64,000 nucleotides of DNA from Flavobacterium hibisci (lineage in GTDB: Bacteria > Bacteroidota > Bacteroidia > Flavobacteriales > Flavobacteriaceae), in assembly GCF_020026925.1 (NCBI RefSeq), contig NZ_JAIQDW010000007.1, positions 62,001-126,000 of the forward strand, given 5' to 3'. The position numbers were made by a program, and so were the translations under genes. The notes beneath the pieces were generated by a model, which was not told the DNA's origin, did no database searches, and was given only the letters and a program-made list of their open reading frames with translations. Positions 35,944-44,156 of this stretch are shown one piece after another. Each line of letters starts with the position of its first letter. Within the stretch, counting starts at the first letter, position 1.

Positions 35944-35951
35944 TATATTTG
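35944..35951 (+). promoter_or_regulatory. -7 promoter element of the satD-DUF3307 operon
   Basis: TATATTTG, an exact TAnnTTTG, 37 bp before the ATG at 35989. The -33 position falls within or beside the second operator copy. The rest of 35665-35880 holds no recognisable gene. Confidence 0.6.
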
Positions 35952-35988
35952 TAATAGAAAAATTATAATTTTTTAATTATATTTGATT

Positions 35989-36603
35989 ATGACTAGTATA
36001 ATTACAGGTGATATAATAGGTTCCAGACAACAGAAATCTGAACACTGGGTTGAAGACTTAAAAAAAATCTTAGCCCCATTTGGCGAAACACCGAGTCAAT
36101 GGGAAGTTTACAGGGGAGATGAATTTCAAATTGAAGTAAAAAATCCGGAAGAAGCTTTATTAACTGCTATTTTAATAAAGACCCATTTAAGAGCGATAAA
36201 ATCTGATGCCCGAATGAGCATTGGTTTTGGTAATAAAACCCATAATGCCGAAAAAATATCCGAAAGTAATGGATCGGCTTTTATAAATTCAGGAGAACTT
36301 TTTGAAACTTTAAAAAAACAAAAAGTCACTTTAGCCATGCGAACAGGTGATGATGAAATGGATGAAAAACTGAATCTTATGATACAGCTGGCATTAACTT
36401 TCATGGATAGCTGGCTGGTACAATCAGCTGAATTTGTAGCTGTGGCAATAGAAAACCCAAATTTGTCACAGGAAGAATTAGGACAAAAATTAGGTATTAA
36501 TCAGGCTGCTGTGAGCAGAAGACAAAAACGTGCCCAGTTTGATTTGGTTATGAATTTAGACCGCTATTTTAGAAAACAAATAAAACAACTTACAGCATTA
36601 TGA
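35989..36603 (+). CDS. SatD family protein with C-terminal helix-turn-helix
   Basis: 204 residues from the ATG at 35989 (an in-frame TTG at 35983 is rejected). The N-terminal domain opens I-I-T-G-D-I-I-G-S-R (D8), then Y-R-G-D-E-F-Q (D44-E45), M-S-I-G-F-G near residue 76 and G-S-A-F-I-N-S-G-E-L near 95. The order and spacing recall class III nucleotidyl cyclase/GGDEF palms, which is inference. Residues 158-182 (L-S-Q-E-E-L-G-Q-K-L-G-I-N-Q-A-A-V-S-R) form a helix-turn-helix. SatD was named from an acid-tolerance operon of streptococci. Its stop overlaps the DUF3307 gene by 4 bp. Confidence 0.78.
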   Translation: MTSIITGDIIGSRQQKSEHWVEDLKKILAPFGETPSQWEVYRGDEFQIEVKNPEEALLTAILIKTHLRAIKSDARMSIGFGNKTHNAEKISESNGSAFINSGELFETLKKQKVTLAMRTGDDEMDEKLNLMIQLALTFMDSWLVQSAEFVAVAIENPNLSQEELGQKLGINQAAVSRRQKRAQFDLVMNLDRYFRKQIKQLTAL

Positions 36604-37316
36604 TTTTATTTATAAAACTGCTTTTAGCACATTTGTTAGGCGATTTTATCTGGCAGCCGAATTCATGGGTAATACATAAAGAAGCGAATAAGCATAAAAG
36701 CATTTATTTATACCTTCATATTTTGCTTCACGGATTCTTAGCCGTAATACTAATAGGAGAAATAAGTTTTATACCGTATGCTGTTTTGATTGCCGTTACG
36801 CACGGAATAGTAGATCTGATTAAATTGAGTTTTCAGAAAAAGGAAACCAAACGTACCTGGTTTGTTATTGATCAAATAGCACATCTATTAATTCTAATCG
36901 GCGTTGTGCTTCTTTATCAAAACGACAAATTAATACTTACAGGGATTGATAATCGATTCTGGATTCTTATAACCGGAATTATATTAGTAACCAAGCCCAC
37001 TTCCATTTTCATAAAAACCATTATTTCAATCTGGAGCCCGGAAAGTCAAAACAGCCATGAGGACAATTCGCTTGCCAATGCAGGAAATTACATTGGCATT
37101 CTGGAACGTCTATTTGTAGTTTGCTTTATTTTGACCGGGCATTTTGAGGCCATCGGATTTTTACTGGCAGCCAAATCCATTTTCAGGTTCGGTGATTTAA
37201 AAGAAGCCAAAGACCGGAAACTTACAGAATACGTAATGATTGGAACCCTGATAAGTTTTGGAATTGCAATACTAATTGGTTTAATTATGCAGTCGCTTCT
37301 ATTACAACTGTTGTAA
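36600..37316 (+). CDS. DUF3307 membrane protein
   Basis: 238 residues with about six membrane helices. The N-terminus [13 protein letters not shown] and the H-I-L-L-H-G-F and V-T-H-G-I-V-D-L segments are hallmarks of DUF3307; the His and Asp residues in these could bind a metal or be catalytic. It overlaps SatD by 4 bp, so both are made from one mRNA and very likely act together. Its 3' end overlaps the convergent pyrD by 15 bp. Function not established. Confidence 0.8.
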   Translation: MILFIKLLLAHLLGDFIWQPNSWVIHKEANKHKSIYLYLHILLHGFLAVILIGEISFIPYAVLIAVTHGIVDLIKLSFQKKETKRTWFVIDQIAHLLILIGVVLLYQNDKLILTGIDNRFWILITGIILVTKPTSIFIKTIISIWSPESQNSHEDNSLANAGNYIGILERLFVVCFILTGHFEAIGFLLAAKSIFRFGDLKEAKDRKLTEYVMIGTLISFGIAILIGLIMQSLLLQLL

Positions 37317-38336
37317 AACCTTTTTGTTGATTGCTTTTATCAACGCCGGACCTTCATAAATAAAGCCTGTGTACAATTGCACTAAACTGGCACCTGCATG
37401 TAATTTTTCTATAGCATCATCGGCAGAATGAATTCCTCCAACTCCAATAATCGGGAAAGCTTTATTGCTTTTTTCAGAAAGGAAACGAATTACTTCTGTA
37501 GAACGTTTTGTAAGTGGTTTGCCTGACAAACCTCCCATTTCAGTTTGATTGGCAGATTGCAAACCTTCTCTTGAAATTGTCGTATTTGTTGCAATTACAC
37601 CCGCAATCTGAGTTGTTTTTACAATATCAATAATATCCAATAATTGCTCATCTGTTAAGTCTGGAGCAATTTTTAAAAGAATTGGTTTTACTTTTTGAGT
37701 ACTTACTTTTTGCTTTTCTACATTTCTGTCCTGCAAGGTTTGAAGCAAAGCGGTTAAAGGTTCTTTATCTTGTAAAGCCCTTAAATTTGGGGTATTGGGT
37801 GAACTCACATTCACTACGAAATAATCTACGTGATTAAAAAGTGCATCAAAACAAATGATATAATCCTTAACAGCATCTTCATTATCGGTCACTTTATTTT
37901 TTCCGATGTTTCCTCCAATCAAAACTCCCGTATTCTTTTTCAAACGTTCAACAGCTTCCAGAACCCCGCCATTATTGAATCCCATTCTGTTTATAATTGC
38001 CTGGTCTTCTTTTAATCGGAATAAACGTTTTTTTGGATTTCCTTCCTGCCCAACCGGCGTTACGGTTCCAATTTCGATAAAACCAAAACCGAAATCCCCA
38101 AGTTCTTTATAAAGCTTGGCATCTTTATCGAATCCCGCGGCAAGTCCAACTGGATTTTTGAATTTAATTCCGAAAACTTCTCTTTCCAATCTGGAATCTT
38201 TTACTTCGTAAATTGATTTGATAATTGATGAAACTCCCGGAATCTTTGAAATGAATTTTACAAATGAAAAAGTAAAGTAATGAACTTCTTCGGGATCAAA
38301 ACAAAAAAGTATCGGGCGGATTATCAATTTATACAT
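37302..38336 (-). CDS. pyrD: Dihydroorotate dehydrogenase (quinone), class 2
   Basis: 344 residues. The N-terminal helical membrane-association segment ([15 protein letters not shown]) marks class 2 enzymes. [21 protein letters not shown] and [11 protein letters not shown] are FMN and substrate sites, with the catalytic Ser in the last motif; I-I-G-V-G-G-I binds the FMN phosphate. It oxidises dihydroorotate to orotate in pyrimidine synthesis and passes electrons to quinones at the inner membrane. Monocistronic in this window. Confidence 0.96.
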   Translation of the reverse strand: MYKLIIRPILFCFDPEEVHYFTFSFVKFISKIPGVSSIIKSIYEVKDSRLEREVFGIKFKNPVGLAAGFDKDAKLYKELGDFGFGFIEIGTVTPVGQEGNPKKRLFRLKEDQAIINRMGFNNGGVLEAVERLKKNTGVLIGGNIGKNKVTDNEDAVKDYIICFDALFNHVDYFVVNVSSPNTPNLRALQDKEPLTALLQTLQDRNVEKQKVSTQKVKPILLKIAPDLTDEQLLDIIDIVKTTQIAGVIATNTTISREGLQSANQTEMGGLSGKPLTKRSTEVIRFLSEKSNKAFPIIGVGGIHSADDAIEKLHAGASLVQLYTGFIYEGPALIKAINKKVLQQL

Positions 38337-38362
38337 AAAAGTGCGGTGTTATTTTTTGGATG

Positions 38363-38370
38363 CAAATTTA
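38363..38370 (-). promoter_or_regulatory. -7 promoter element for pyrD
   Basis: Leftward reading gives TAAATTTG, an exact TAnnTTTG, 26 bp before the ATG. Just beyond it lies a palindrome ATGTGT-N10-ACACAT (38388-38409) that could be an operator. Confidence 0.5.
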
Positions 38371-38480
38371 AATATTAAACTTTAAAAATGTGTATTTTTC
38401 TAAACACATATAATTTGTATTGTTTGATATTTAAAAAAGAAATAAATATTAACCCTATAGAATAAATAGAATTTTTTATT

Positions 38481-38488
38481 TATTTTTG
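38481..38488 (+). promoter_or_regulatory. -7 promoter element for the FGE-like gene
   Basis: TATTTTTG, an exact TAnnTTTG, 39 bp before the ATG at 38528. The TTG that could start the longer reading frame at 38486 lies inside this element. Confidence 0.55.
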
Positions 38489-38527
38489 ACAGGTTCTACA
38501 GATTATTCCCAGTTAAAAACAATTATA

Positions 38528-39661
38528 ATGAAAAATAAATCCTTTTGGTTATTCAGCATAACTACAATCTGCGTTATTTCAATAGCATTTGGTTATACTA
38601 AATTAGCCTACATACCAAAAAAAGAAACTGTACAAGAATGCCATGAAACCCCGCATACCTCTGAAAATGAATTTAAACCTACTATTGAAAACAAAAACAA
38701 ACCTGCCGGAAAAGCTCCGAAAGGGATGGTATGGATTCCGGGTGGTGAGTTTTCAATGGGATCAAATGTTGAGGATGAAAGTTTATGCAGCATAAAAGGC
38801 GTTACAAAAGACGCTGCTCCTATTCATCGTGTGTATGTTGACGGATATTATATGGATGAAACCGAAGTAACAAACGAAGAATTTGAAAAATTTGTAAAAG
38901 CAACCGGTTATGTAACAGTAGCCGAACAAAAGCCAACGAAAGAGGAGTTTCCAACAGCAAATGATGAAGATTTAATCGCAGGGTCTGCTGTCTTTACTCC
39001 TACATCATCTGCGGTTAATCTCAATAATTTTTTGCAATGGTGGCGCTATGAACCTGGGGCTGACTGGAGACATCCGGAAGGTCCGCGAAGTTCTATTAAA
39101 GGAAAAGAAAAATATCCAGTAGTTCATGTTGTTTATGAAGATGCTCAAGCTTATGCAAAATGGGCAGGAAAAAGACTTCCGACAGAGGCAGAATGGGAAT
39201 TTGCTGCCCGTGGCGGAAAAACCGGAAATCTTTATGCATGGGGAAATAATTTAAAACCAAAAGGAAAATTCCAGGCCAATATTTATCAGGGACAATTCCC
39301 TATAAAGGACGGTGATACAGGTGAAGATGGCTTTAAAGGAATTGCGCCTGTAAAACAATACGTTCCAAATGGATATGGTTTGTATGATATGGCCGGAAAT
39401 GTCTGGGAATGGGTGCATGACTGGTATAGTGTAGATTATTATAAATCATTAGCAGAAAGCGGAAAAACCGCAAGAAATCCGCAGGGGCCTGATGCTTATT
39501 ATGACCCAAATGATACCGTAGAAATAAAAAGAGTACATCGAGGCGGTTCATTTTTATGTACAGATCAATATTGTACCCGATACATGGTAGGGACAAGAGG
39601 AAAAGGCGAAATCCGATCTGCGGCTAATCATGTAGGTTTTAGATGCGTAAAAAACAAATAA
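38528..39661 (+). CDS. Formylglycine-generating enzyme-type (SUMF1) protein, membrane-anchored
   Basis: 377 residues from the ATG at 38528; a longer frame from 38486 begins inside a promoter element. A membrane helix or signal anchor covers residues 5-25. The SUMF1 domain starts M-V-W-I-P-G-G-E-F-S-M-G-S and contains R-L-P-T-E-A-E-W-E-F-A-A-R-G-G, G-N-V-W-E-W and the end motif G-F-R-C-V-K. The active-site cysteines of formylglycine-generating enzymes are both present (C344 and C349 in R-G-G-S-F-L-C-T-D-Q-Y-C). It may convert a sulfatase Cys to formylglycine in the periplasm. No sulfatase is encoded in the window. Confidence 0.85.
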   Translation: MKNKSFWLFSITTICVISIAFGYTKLAYIPKKETVQECHETPHTSENEFKPTIENKNKPAGKAPKGMVWIPGGEFSMGSNVEDESLCSIKGVTKDAAPIHRVYVDGYYMDETEVTNEEFEKFVKATGYVTVAEQKPTKEEFPTANDEDLIAGSAVFTPTSSAVNLNNFLQWWRYEPGADWRHPEGPRSSIKGKEKYPVVHVVYEDAQAYAKWAGKRLPTEAEWEFAARGGKTGNLYAWGNNLKPKGKFQANIYQGQFPIKDGDTGEDGFKGIAPVKQYVPNGYGLYDMAGNVWEWVHDWYSVDYYKSLAESGKTARNPQGPDAYYDPNDTVEIKRVHRGGSFLCTDQYCTRYMVGTRGKGEIRSAANHVGFRCVKNK

Positions 39662-39678
39662 AAAAATTAAAATGCCGG

Positions 39679-39706
39679 AAGGGAATCAATCTAGAATCCC
39701 TTTTTT
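39679..39706 (+). terminator. Intrinsic terminator after the FGE-like gene
   Basis: AAGGGA (39679-39684) pairs with TCCCTT (39697-39702) and more Ts follow. A weaker stem than the others here. Confidence 0.6.
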
Positions 39707-39753
39707 ATTACTTGTGATATTAAAAGCTAAATTTTTACGCAGAAAAAAATTTC

Positions 39754-39761
39754 TATATTTG
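39754..39761 (+). promoter_or_regulatory. -7 promoter element for pepT
   Basis: TATATTTG, an exact TAnnTTTG, 16 bp before the ATG. Confidence 0.5.
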
Positions 39762-39777
39762 CTAAAAATTCAAAAAA

Positions 39778-41055
39778 ATGCAACATATCATAGATCGCTT
39801 TATCAGTTATGTAACAATCGATACCGAATCGGATCCAAATTCACAAACAACACCAAGTACAGCAAAACAATGGAACCTTGCTAATAAATTAGTGGAAGAG
39901 CTAAAAGCAATTGGCCTTGAAGATGTAACGATTGATGACAAAGCCTACATCATGGCAACGCTTGCGAGCAATGTTGATTATGAAGTTCCAACTATTGGAT
40001 TTGTTTCACATTTTGACACTTCACCGGATTTTAGCGGAGCGAATGTAAAACCGCAAATAGTTGAAAATTATGACGGAAAAGACATTGTTCTGAATGCGGA
40101 AAAAAACATCATTTTATCTCCAAATTACTTCAAGGATTTATTACAATATAAAGGACAGACCATCATTACAACCGACGGAACAACTTTGTTAGGAGCAGAT
40201 GATAAAGCCGGAATTACTGAAATCGTTTCGGCAATGGAATATTTAATTCAGCATCCGGAAATTAAACACGGAAAAATCAGAATTGGTTTTACCCCTGATG
40301 AAGAAATTGGTCGTGGAGCGCATCATTTTGATGTTGAAAAATTTGGAGCACAATGGGCTTACACGATGGACGGAAGCCAGATTGGTGAACTGGAATATGA
40401 AAACTTCAATGCAGCCGGAGCCAAAATTACCTTCAAAGGAAAAAGTGTTCATCCCGGTTATGCGAAAGGAAAAATGATCAATTCGATGCTCATTGCAAAT
40501 GATTTTATCAATGAACTTCCTAAAGGAGAAACACCACAGGAGACTAAAGGTTACGAAGGTTTTTTCCACGTTCATCATATAAAAGGAAACATTGAAGAAA
40601 CTGTTTTAGAATTGATTATTCGCGATCACAATAAAAAGAAATTCGAAAAACGAAAAGATTTAATTGAGAAAATCACTAAAAAATTCAACAAAAAATTTGC
40701 TAAGCAATTTGGCGAAGATATTGTGATTGCTGAAATTAAAGACCAGTATTATAATATGAAGGAAAAAGTACTTCCGGTAAAACATATTGTAGATATTGCC
40801 GAAAAAGCAATGCGCGAATTAAACATAAAACCGATCATCAAACCTATTCGAGGTGGTACAGACGGATCTCAACTTTCATTTATGGGATTACCGTGCCCGA
40901 ATATTTTTGCGGGTGGCCATAATTTCCATGGAAAATATGAATATGTTCCTGCAGAAAGCATTCAGAAAGCAACTAATGTAATTGTGAAAATTGCCGAACT
41001 TACAGCAATTCCCGGAATTTTTGATGCCCCTGAAAAGACTAAAAGAAAAAGATAA
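39778..41055 (+). CDS. pepT: Peptidase T (tripeptide aminopeptidase)
   Basis: 425 residues, M20 zinc aminopeptidase, slightly longer than the usual 410. The metal and catalytic segments are present: [10 protein letters not shown] (first His and Asp), [18 protein letters not shown] (catalytic Glu pair), Y-T-M-D-G, and near the C-terminus [10 protein letters not shown]. It removes N-terminal residues from tripeptides in the cytoplasm. The C-terminus adds a short basic tail (K-T-K-R-K-R). A strong terminator follows. Confidence 0.95.
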   Translation: MQHIIDRFISYVTIDTESDPNSQTTPSTAKQWNLANKLVEELKAIGLEDVTIDDKAYIMATLASNVDYEVPTIGFVSHFDTSPDFSGANVKPQIVENYDGKDIVLNAEKNIILSPNYFKDLLQYKGQTIITTDGTTLLGADDKAGITEIVSAMEYLIQHPEIKHGKIRIGFTPDEEIGRGAHHFDVEKFGAQWAYTMDGSQIGELEYENFNAAGAKITFKGKSVHPGYAKGKMINSMLIANDFINELPKGETPQETKGYEGFFHVHHIKGNIEETVLELIIRDHNKKKFEKRKDLIEKITKKFNKKFAKQFGEDIVIAEIKDQYYNMKEKVLPVKHIVDIAEKAMRELNIKPIIKPIRGGTDGSQLSFMGLPCPNIFAGGHNFHGKYEYVPAESIQKATNVIVKIAELTAIPGIFDAPEKTKRKR

Positions 41056-41096
41056 TTTGAAATCAAAGTCTAACTTTAAATTCAAAAATACATAAC

Positions 41097-41140
41097 AAAA
41101 CCTTTATCAAAGTTTACAATTTTGATAAAGGTTTTACTTT
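41097..41140 (+). terminator. Intrinsic terminator after pepT
   Basis: AAAACCTTTATCAAA (41097-41111) pairs perfectly over 15 bp with TTTGATAAAGGTTTT (41121-41135), loop 9 nt. Confidence 0.85.
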
Positions 41141-41141
41141 T

Positions 41142-41272
41142 TGTCATTTTACCCCAAGGGAAACCCGGGCGATAGCGAACAGGCGAAGCAAATCACAAAA
41201 GAAACTCCGCAAAGAAATTTGCCAATCTTTGTCGATTCCCGAGTGTGATTTCTCCCTCCAGTCGAAATGACA
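41142..41272. repeat. Intergenic inverted-repeat element with TGTCATTT/AAATGACA ends
   Basis: The ends TGTCATTT (41142-41149) and AAATGACA (41265-41272) are perfect complements. Inside, AAATCAC and GTGATTT form another inverted pair. No coding capacity. The TCGAAATGACA end resembles dispersed repeats in Bacteroidota. It fills the gap between pepT and yajC. Confidence 0.6.
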
Positions 41273-41297
41273 GGATTGTGAAAAAAGGAGAATCAAA

Positions 41298-41340
41298 AAA
41301 AAATCCCAAACTCCATTTTAGATTGGAATTTGGGATTTTT
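41298..41340. terminator. Bidirectional terminator at the 3' end of yajC
   Basis: AAATCCCAAA (41301-41310) pairs with TTTGGGATTT (about 41329-41338), with A- and T-runs outside. It serves mainly the leftward nusB-yajC unit. Confidence 0.75.
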
Positions 41341-41359
41341 AAATATTGGAATTTAAAAC

Positions 41360-41638
41360 TTATGCTTTTTTAGCATTCAAAGCCGCACTCATCTCCATTG
41401 AGATAGCAGAACGCTCTAATTTTAATTTTCCAGACATTGTTTCGATTACAACAGTAGTTTCTGCTAATTCAGCGATTTTACCGTGGAAACCACTTTTTGT
41501 TACTATTTTGTCGCCTACTTTAAGGCTGTTTTCAAATTCTTTTTCGTTTTTTGCTCTTTTTTGCTGTGGTCTGATCATAAAGAAATAGATTACCACAAAC
41601 ATTAATAGAAATGGCGCAAATTGCGTTAATTGTCCCAT
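41360..41638 (-). CDS. yajC: Preprotein translocase subunit YajC
   Basis: 92 residues. One N-terminal membrane helix (F-A-P-F-L-L-M-F-V-V-I-Y-F-F) is followed by the signature M-I-R-P-Q-Q-K-R-A-K and V-G-D-K-I-V-T-K-S-G-F-H-G-K-I. It is an accessory of the SecDF complex at the inner membrane. It follows nusB by 78 bp on the same strand, a common flavobacterial order. Confidence 0.95.
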   Translation of the reverse strand: MGQLTQFAPFLLMFVVIYFFMIRPQQKRAKNEKEFENSLKVGDKIVTKSGFHGKIAELAETTVVIETMSGKLKLERSAISMEMSAALNAKKA

Positions 41639-41716
41639 AATTAAATTCTGTTTTTGATTTATATTTAAAATATTCTTTTTGGAATTTGTTATCTGATTTT
41701 TGGAATTTATTAAAAA

Positions 41717-42661
41717 TTACATTAACCCTCTTCCAACTTTAATCATCTTTTTATTAGCAGTAAGTTCTTTTACAAGGTTATCTAAAATTCCGTTGATAAA
41801 AATACTGCTTTTTGGCGTAGAATACTCTTTAGCAATTTCTAAATATTCGTTAAGAGTTACTTTTACCGGAATTGAAGGGAATTTCAGAAACTCACAAATA
41901 GCCATTTTTAGTATAATGGTATCAATTTCTGCAATTCTTTCGCTGTCCCAGTTTGGTGTTTTATCATCGTATTCTTTTGCTAAAACGGTTTCATTTAAAA
42001 TAGTACGTCTGAATAAATCTTTTGCAAAATCCTTATCTTCAACATCTTTGTATAATTTCGGAACCCTGAAATCATCCGGATTATATGTTTTGATTGCTTT
42101 TAACTGCTTTACGATATGTGTATTTACAACCGGGATATCATCAACCCATGTCAATTTATCGTCTTCCAGATACTCATACAGTTTTTCATTTGGAACAATA
42201 ACATTTTCAAACAAATCTATTACAAATTGTCTGTCCTCCTCAAATGTATTGACATTATTGCTCATGTATTTTGCGTACAAATCACTTGCTTTTATATCAT
42301 TTAAAAGCAAAATGATATAATCGTCGTTTAAAGACCAATTGTTGATTTTACGATTTTCTAAAGCAATGCTAAGCGAATTGCTTTCGGCTAAAAGCTGAAA
42401 AATTTTGTTTTTGATAAATTTTTCGTTCGGATTACGTTCTGCAGCAGTTGCAAGATGTTTTTTACTTGAAAGGTGTAAAAAAACAGATTCTTTTTTACAA
42501 ATTTCAATCAATGAAGAAAGCATTATTAAATATAAATCCTGAATATTATCAATGCTGTAAAAAAGAAATTTTTCTTCTTTTTCCAGATTATCAGAACCGC
42601 TTTGATGCATTGCATAAATGGATTGCATGACTTTAATGCGTAAGTGTCTTCTATTTACCAC
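41717..42661 (-). CDS. nusB: Transcription antitermination factor NusB (extended Bacteroidota form)
   Basis: 314 residues, about twice the E. coli protein. The extended N-terminal half (R-R-H-L-R-I-K-V-M-Q-S-I-Y-A onwards) is usual in Bacteroidota. The C-terminal half holds the NusB core: L-F-R-R-T-I-L-N, I-L-K-M-A-I-C-E-F-L, then I-P-V-K-V-T-L-N-E-Y-L-E-I-A-K-E-Y and F-I-N-G-I-L-D. It acts in rRNA antitermination with NusE. An exact -7 element is upstream. Confidence 0.92.
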   Translation of the reverse strand: MVNRRHLRIKVMQSIYAMHQSGSDNLEKEEKFLFYSIDNIQDLYLIMLSSLIEICKKESVFLHLSSKKHLATAAERNPNEKFIKNKIFQLLAESNSLSIALENRKINNWSLNDDYIILLLNDIKASDLYAKYMSNNVNTFEEDRQFVIDLFENVIVPNEKLYEYLEDDKLTWVDDIPVVNTHIVKQLKAIKTYNPDDFRVPKLYKDVEDKDFAKDLFRRTILNETVLAKEYDDKTPNWDSERIAEIDTIILKMAICEFLKFPSIPVKVTLNEYLEIAKEYSTPKSSIFINGILDNLVKELTANKKMIKVGRGLM

Positions 42662-42689
42662 CTTGTAAGAACTTTTAAAAATTAGTCTG

Positions 42690-42697
42690 CAAAAATA
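42690..42697 (-). promoter_or_regulatory. -7 promoter element of the nusB-yajC unit
   Basis: Leftward reading gives TATTTTTG, an exact TAnnTTTG, 28 bp before the ATG. Confidence 0.5.
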
Positions 42698-42766
42698 AGA
42701 ATTAAAGAAATTATATTAAAATTTAATCCAATAAAAAATCGGTGAAAACGAATTAAATTTCAGCCT

Positions 42767-42822
42767 AAAAAAATCTCAGTTTCCAGTAACCGCTGCATAA
42801 CAACTGAAACTAAAAACTGAGA
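42767..42822 (-). terminator. Terminator of the leucine-type dehydrogenase gene
   Basis: TCTCAGTTT (42774-42782) and AAACTGAGA (42814-42822) are perfect complements. On the minus strand seven Ts follow (42767-42773). Confidence 0.75.
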
Positions 42823-42848
42823 CTGAGAATTTAAACTATTATTTAAAA

Positions 42849-43955
42849 TTATTTTTTGCTATTCTCTATTTTTCTTTGATCGATGCGGTTTTGAGCAATT
42901 GTAAGAGCAGCTTTATGTGTCGTTAAACCATTTTTGGCTGCAAAATCGATAATTTCTAAAGTTGTATTGTAGATATTTTCGGTTTTACTCATAATCTCAG
43001 CTTTTCCATAATGCGCTAATTCTGCATAAACATTGATGATTCCACCTGCGTTGATTAAGAAATCCGGAGCGTATAAAATGCCTCTTTCCTGTAATCTTGC
43101 TCCATGGATATTTTCATCTGCCAACTGATTGTTTGCAGCACCGGCGATCACTTTTGCCTTGATTTTTTCAATAGTATTATCATTAATTGTTGCTCCCATT
43201 GCACATGGTGCATAAATATCAACATCGGCAGTATATAAATCTTCGCCAGTATAAATGGTCGCATTATATTTTTGAGCTACCTGATATAATTTTTCTTCAT
43301 TAATATCTGTAATCGTAACCTGCGCTCCTTCTTTAGTCAAATATTCAACTAAAGTTTCACCCACGTGTCCGATTCCCTGAACCAAAACTTTCTTACCTTC
43401 CAGAACATCAGATCCAAACTGACTTTTAGCAGCCGCTTTCATTCCTAAATAAACGCCATAAGCTGTAACAGGAGAAGGATTTCCAGAACCGCCTCTTTCT
43501 TCAGAGATTCCTGTTACATAAGGTGTAACATCCCTAACAGTATCCATGTCTTTTGTTTCCATTCCAACATCTTCTGCCGTAATATATCTTCCGCTTAGCG
43601 AATGAACAAATTCACCAAACTTACGCATTAGCTCAGGTGTTTTCTGGGTTTTGGCATCACCAATAATAACCGCTTTACCGCCACCAATATTTAGTCCGGT
43701 AATGGCAGATTTATAAGTCATACCTCTTGAAAGACGCAAAACATCGTTTAGAGCTTCCCATTCAGTAGCATAATTCCACATTCTTGTACCTCCTAAAGCT
43801 GGTCCCATAACCGAATTATGAATACCAATAATTGCTTTTAAACCTGTATCTTTGTCATTGCAAAATACAATTTGTTCGTGATCATTAAAAGATAACTGAC
43901 CAAAAACAGGATCCATTTTTTGAAGTTCCTTTCCAGTTGCGAAAGTTGCATCCAT
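42849..43955 (-). CDS. Leucine/valine/phenylalanine-type amino-acid dehydrogenase
   Basis: 368 residues of the Glu/Leu/Phe/Val dehydrogenase family. Key segments are G-P-A-L-G-G-T-R-M-W, M-T-Y-K-S-A-I-T-G-L-N-I-G-G-G-K-A-V (catalytic Lys region), T-A-E-D-V-G, and the NAD-binding V-L-V-Q-G-I-G-H-V-G. Length and the R-M-W segment favour leucine dehydrogenase, which deaminates branched-chain amino acids with NAD. This fits with the HMG-CoA lyase at 34798-35664. It is monocistronic with its own promoter and terminator. Exact substrate preference cannot be read. Confidence 0.88.
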   Translation of the reverse strand: MDATFATGKELQKMDPVFGQLSFNDHEQIVFCNDKDTGLKAIIGIHNSVMGPALGGTRMWNYATEWEALNDVLRLSRGMTYKSAITGLNIGGGKAVIIGDAKTQKTPELMRKFGEFVHSLSGRYITAEDVGMETKDMDTVRDVTPYVTGISEERGGSGNPSPVTAYGVYLGMKAAAKSQFGSDVLEGKKVLVQGIGHVGETLVEYLTKEGAQVTITDINEEKLYQVAQKYNATIYTGEDLYTADVDIYAPCAMGATINDNTIEKIKAKVIAGAANNQLADENIHGARLQERGILYAPDFLINAGGIINVYAELAHYGKAEIMSKTENIYNTTLEIIDFAAKNGLTTHKAALTIAQNRIDQRKIENSKK

Positions 43956-44002
43956 AGCTAGTGTTATTTAGTTAAAATTATGAATTCGTCAAAAAGACAA
44001 CT

Positions 44003-44010
44003 CAAACATA
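44003..44010 (-). promoter_or_regulatory. -7 promoter element for the dehydrogenase gene
   Basis: Leftward reading gives TATGTTTG, an exact TAnnTTTG, 47 bp before the ATG. The rest of the 201-bp divergent gap shows no gene. Confidence 0.45.
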
Positions 44011-44156
44011 CATAAAAAATACAAATGTGCTAATTTTTAAACTTATAATTAATAATTTTACAATATAATTGTTTTGACTAAAGTGTAAATTATTATGCTT
44101 TTCATCTATAATAATTCAAAAATTTAAATCAATTCAATATCACATTTCTTAAAAAA

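Noticed and set aside
38486..38527. TTG start that lengthens the FGE-like protein by 14 residues
   Set aside because: It lies inside the TATTTTTG promoter element.
41142..41272. CRISPR-like array
   Set aside because: The repeats are inverted, not regularly spaced direct repeats, and no cas gene is near. No CRISPR array was seen in the window.
41700..42320. Open frame of 206 codons on the plus strand over nusB
   Set aside because: It is the complement of a conserved NusB frame, with a Ser/Phe-rich composition typical of shadow frames.
43956..44156. 201-bp divergent gap checked for a small RNA
   Set aside because: Very AT-rich with promoter elements only; no stable hairpin.
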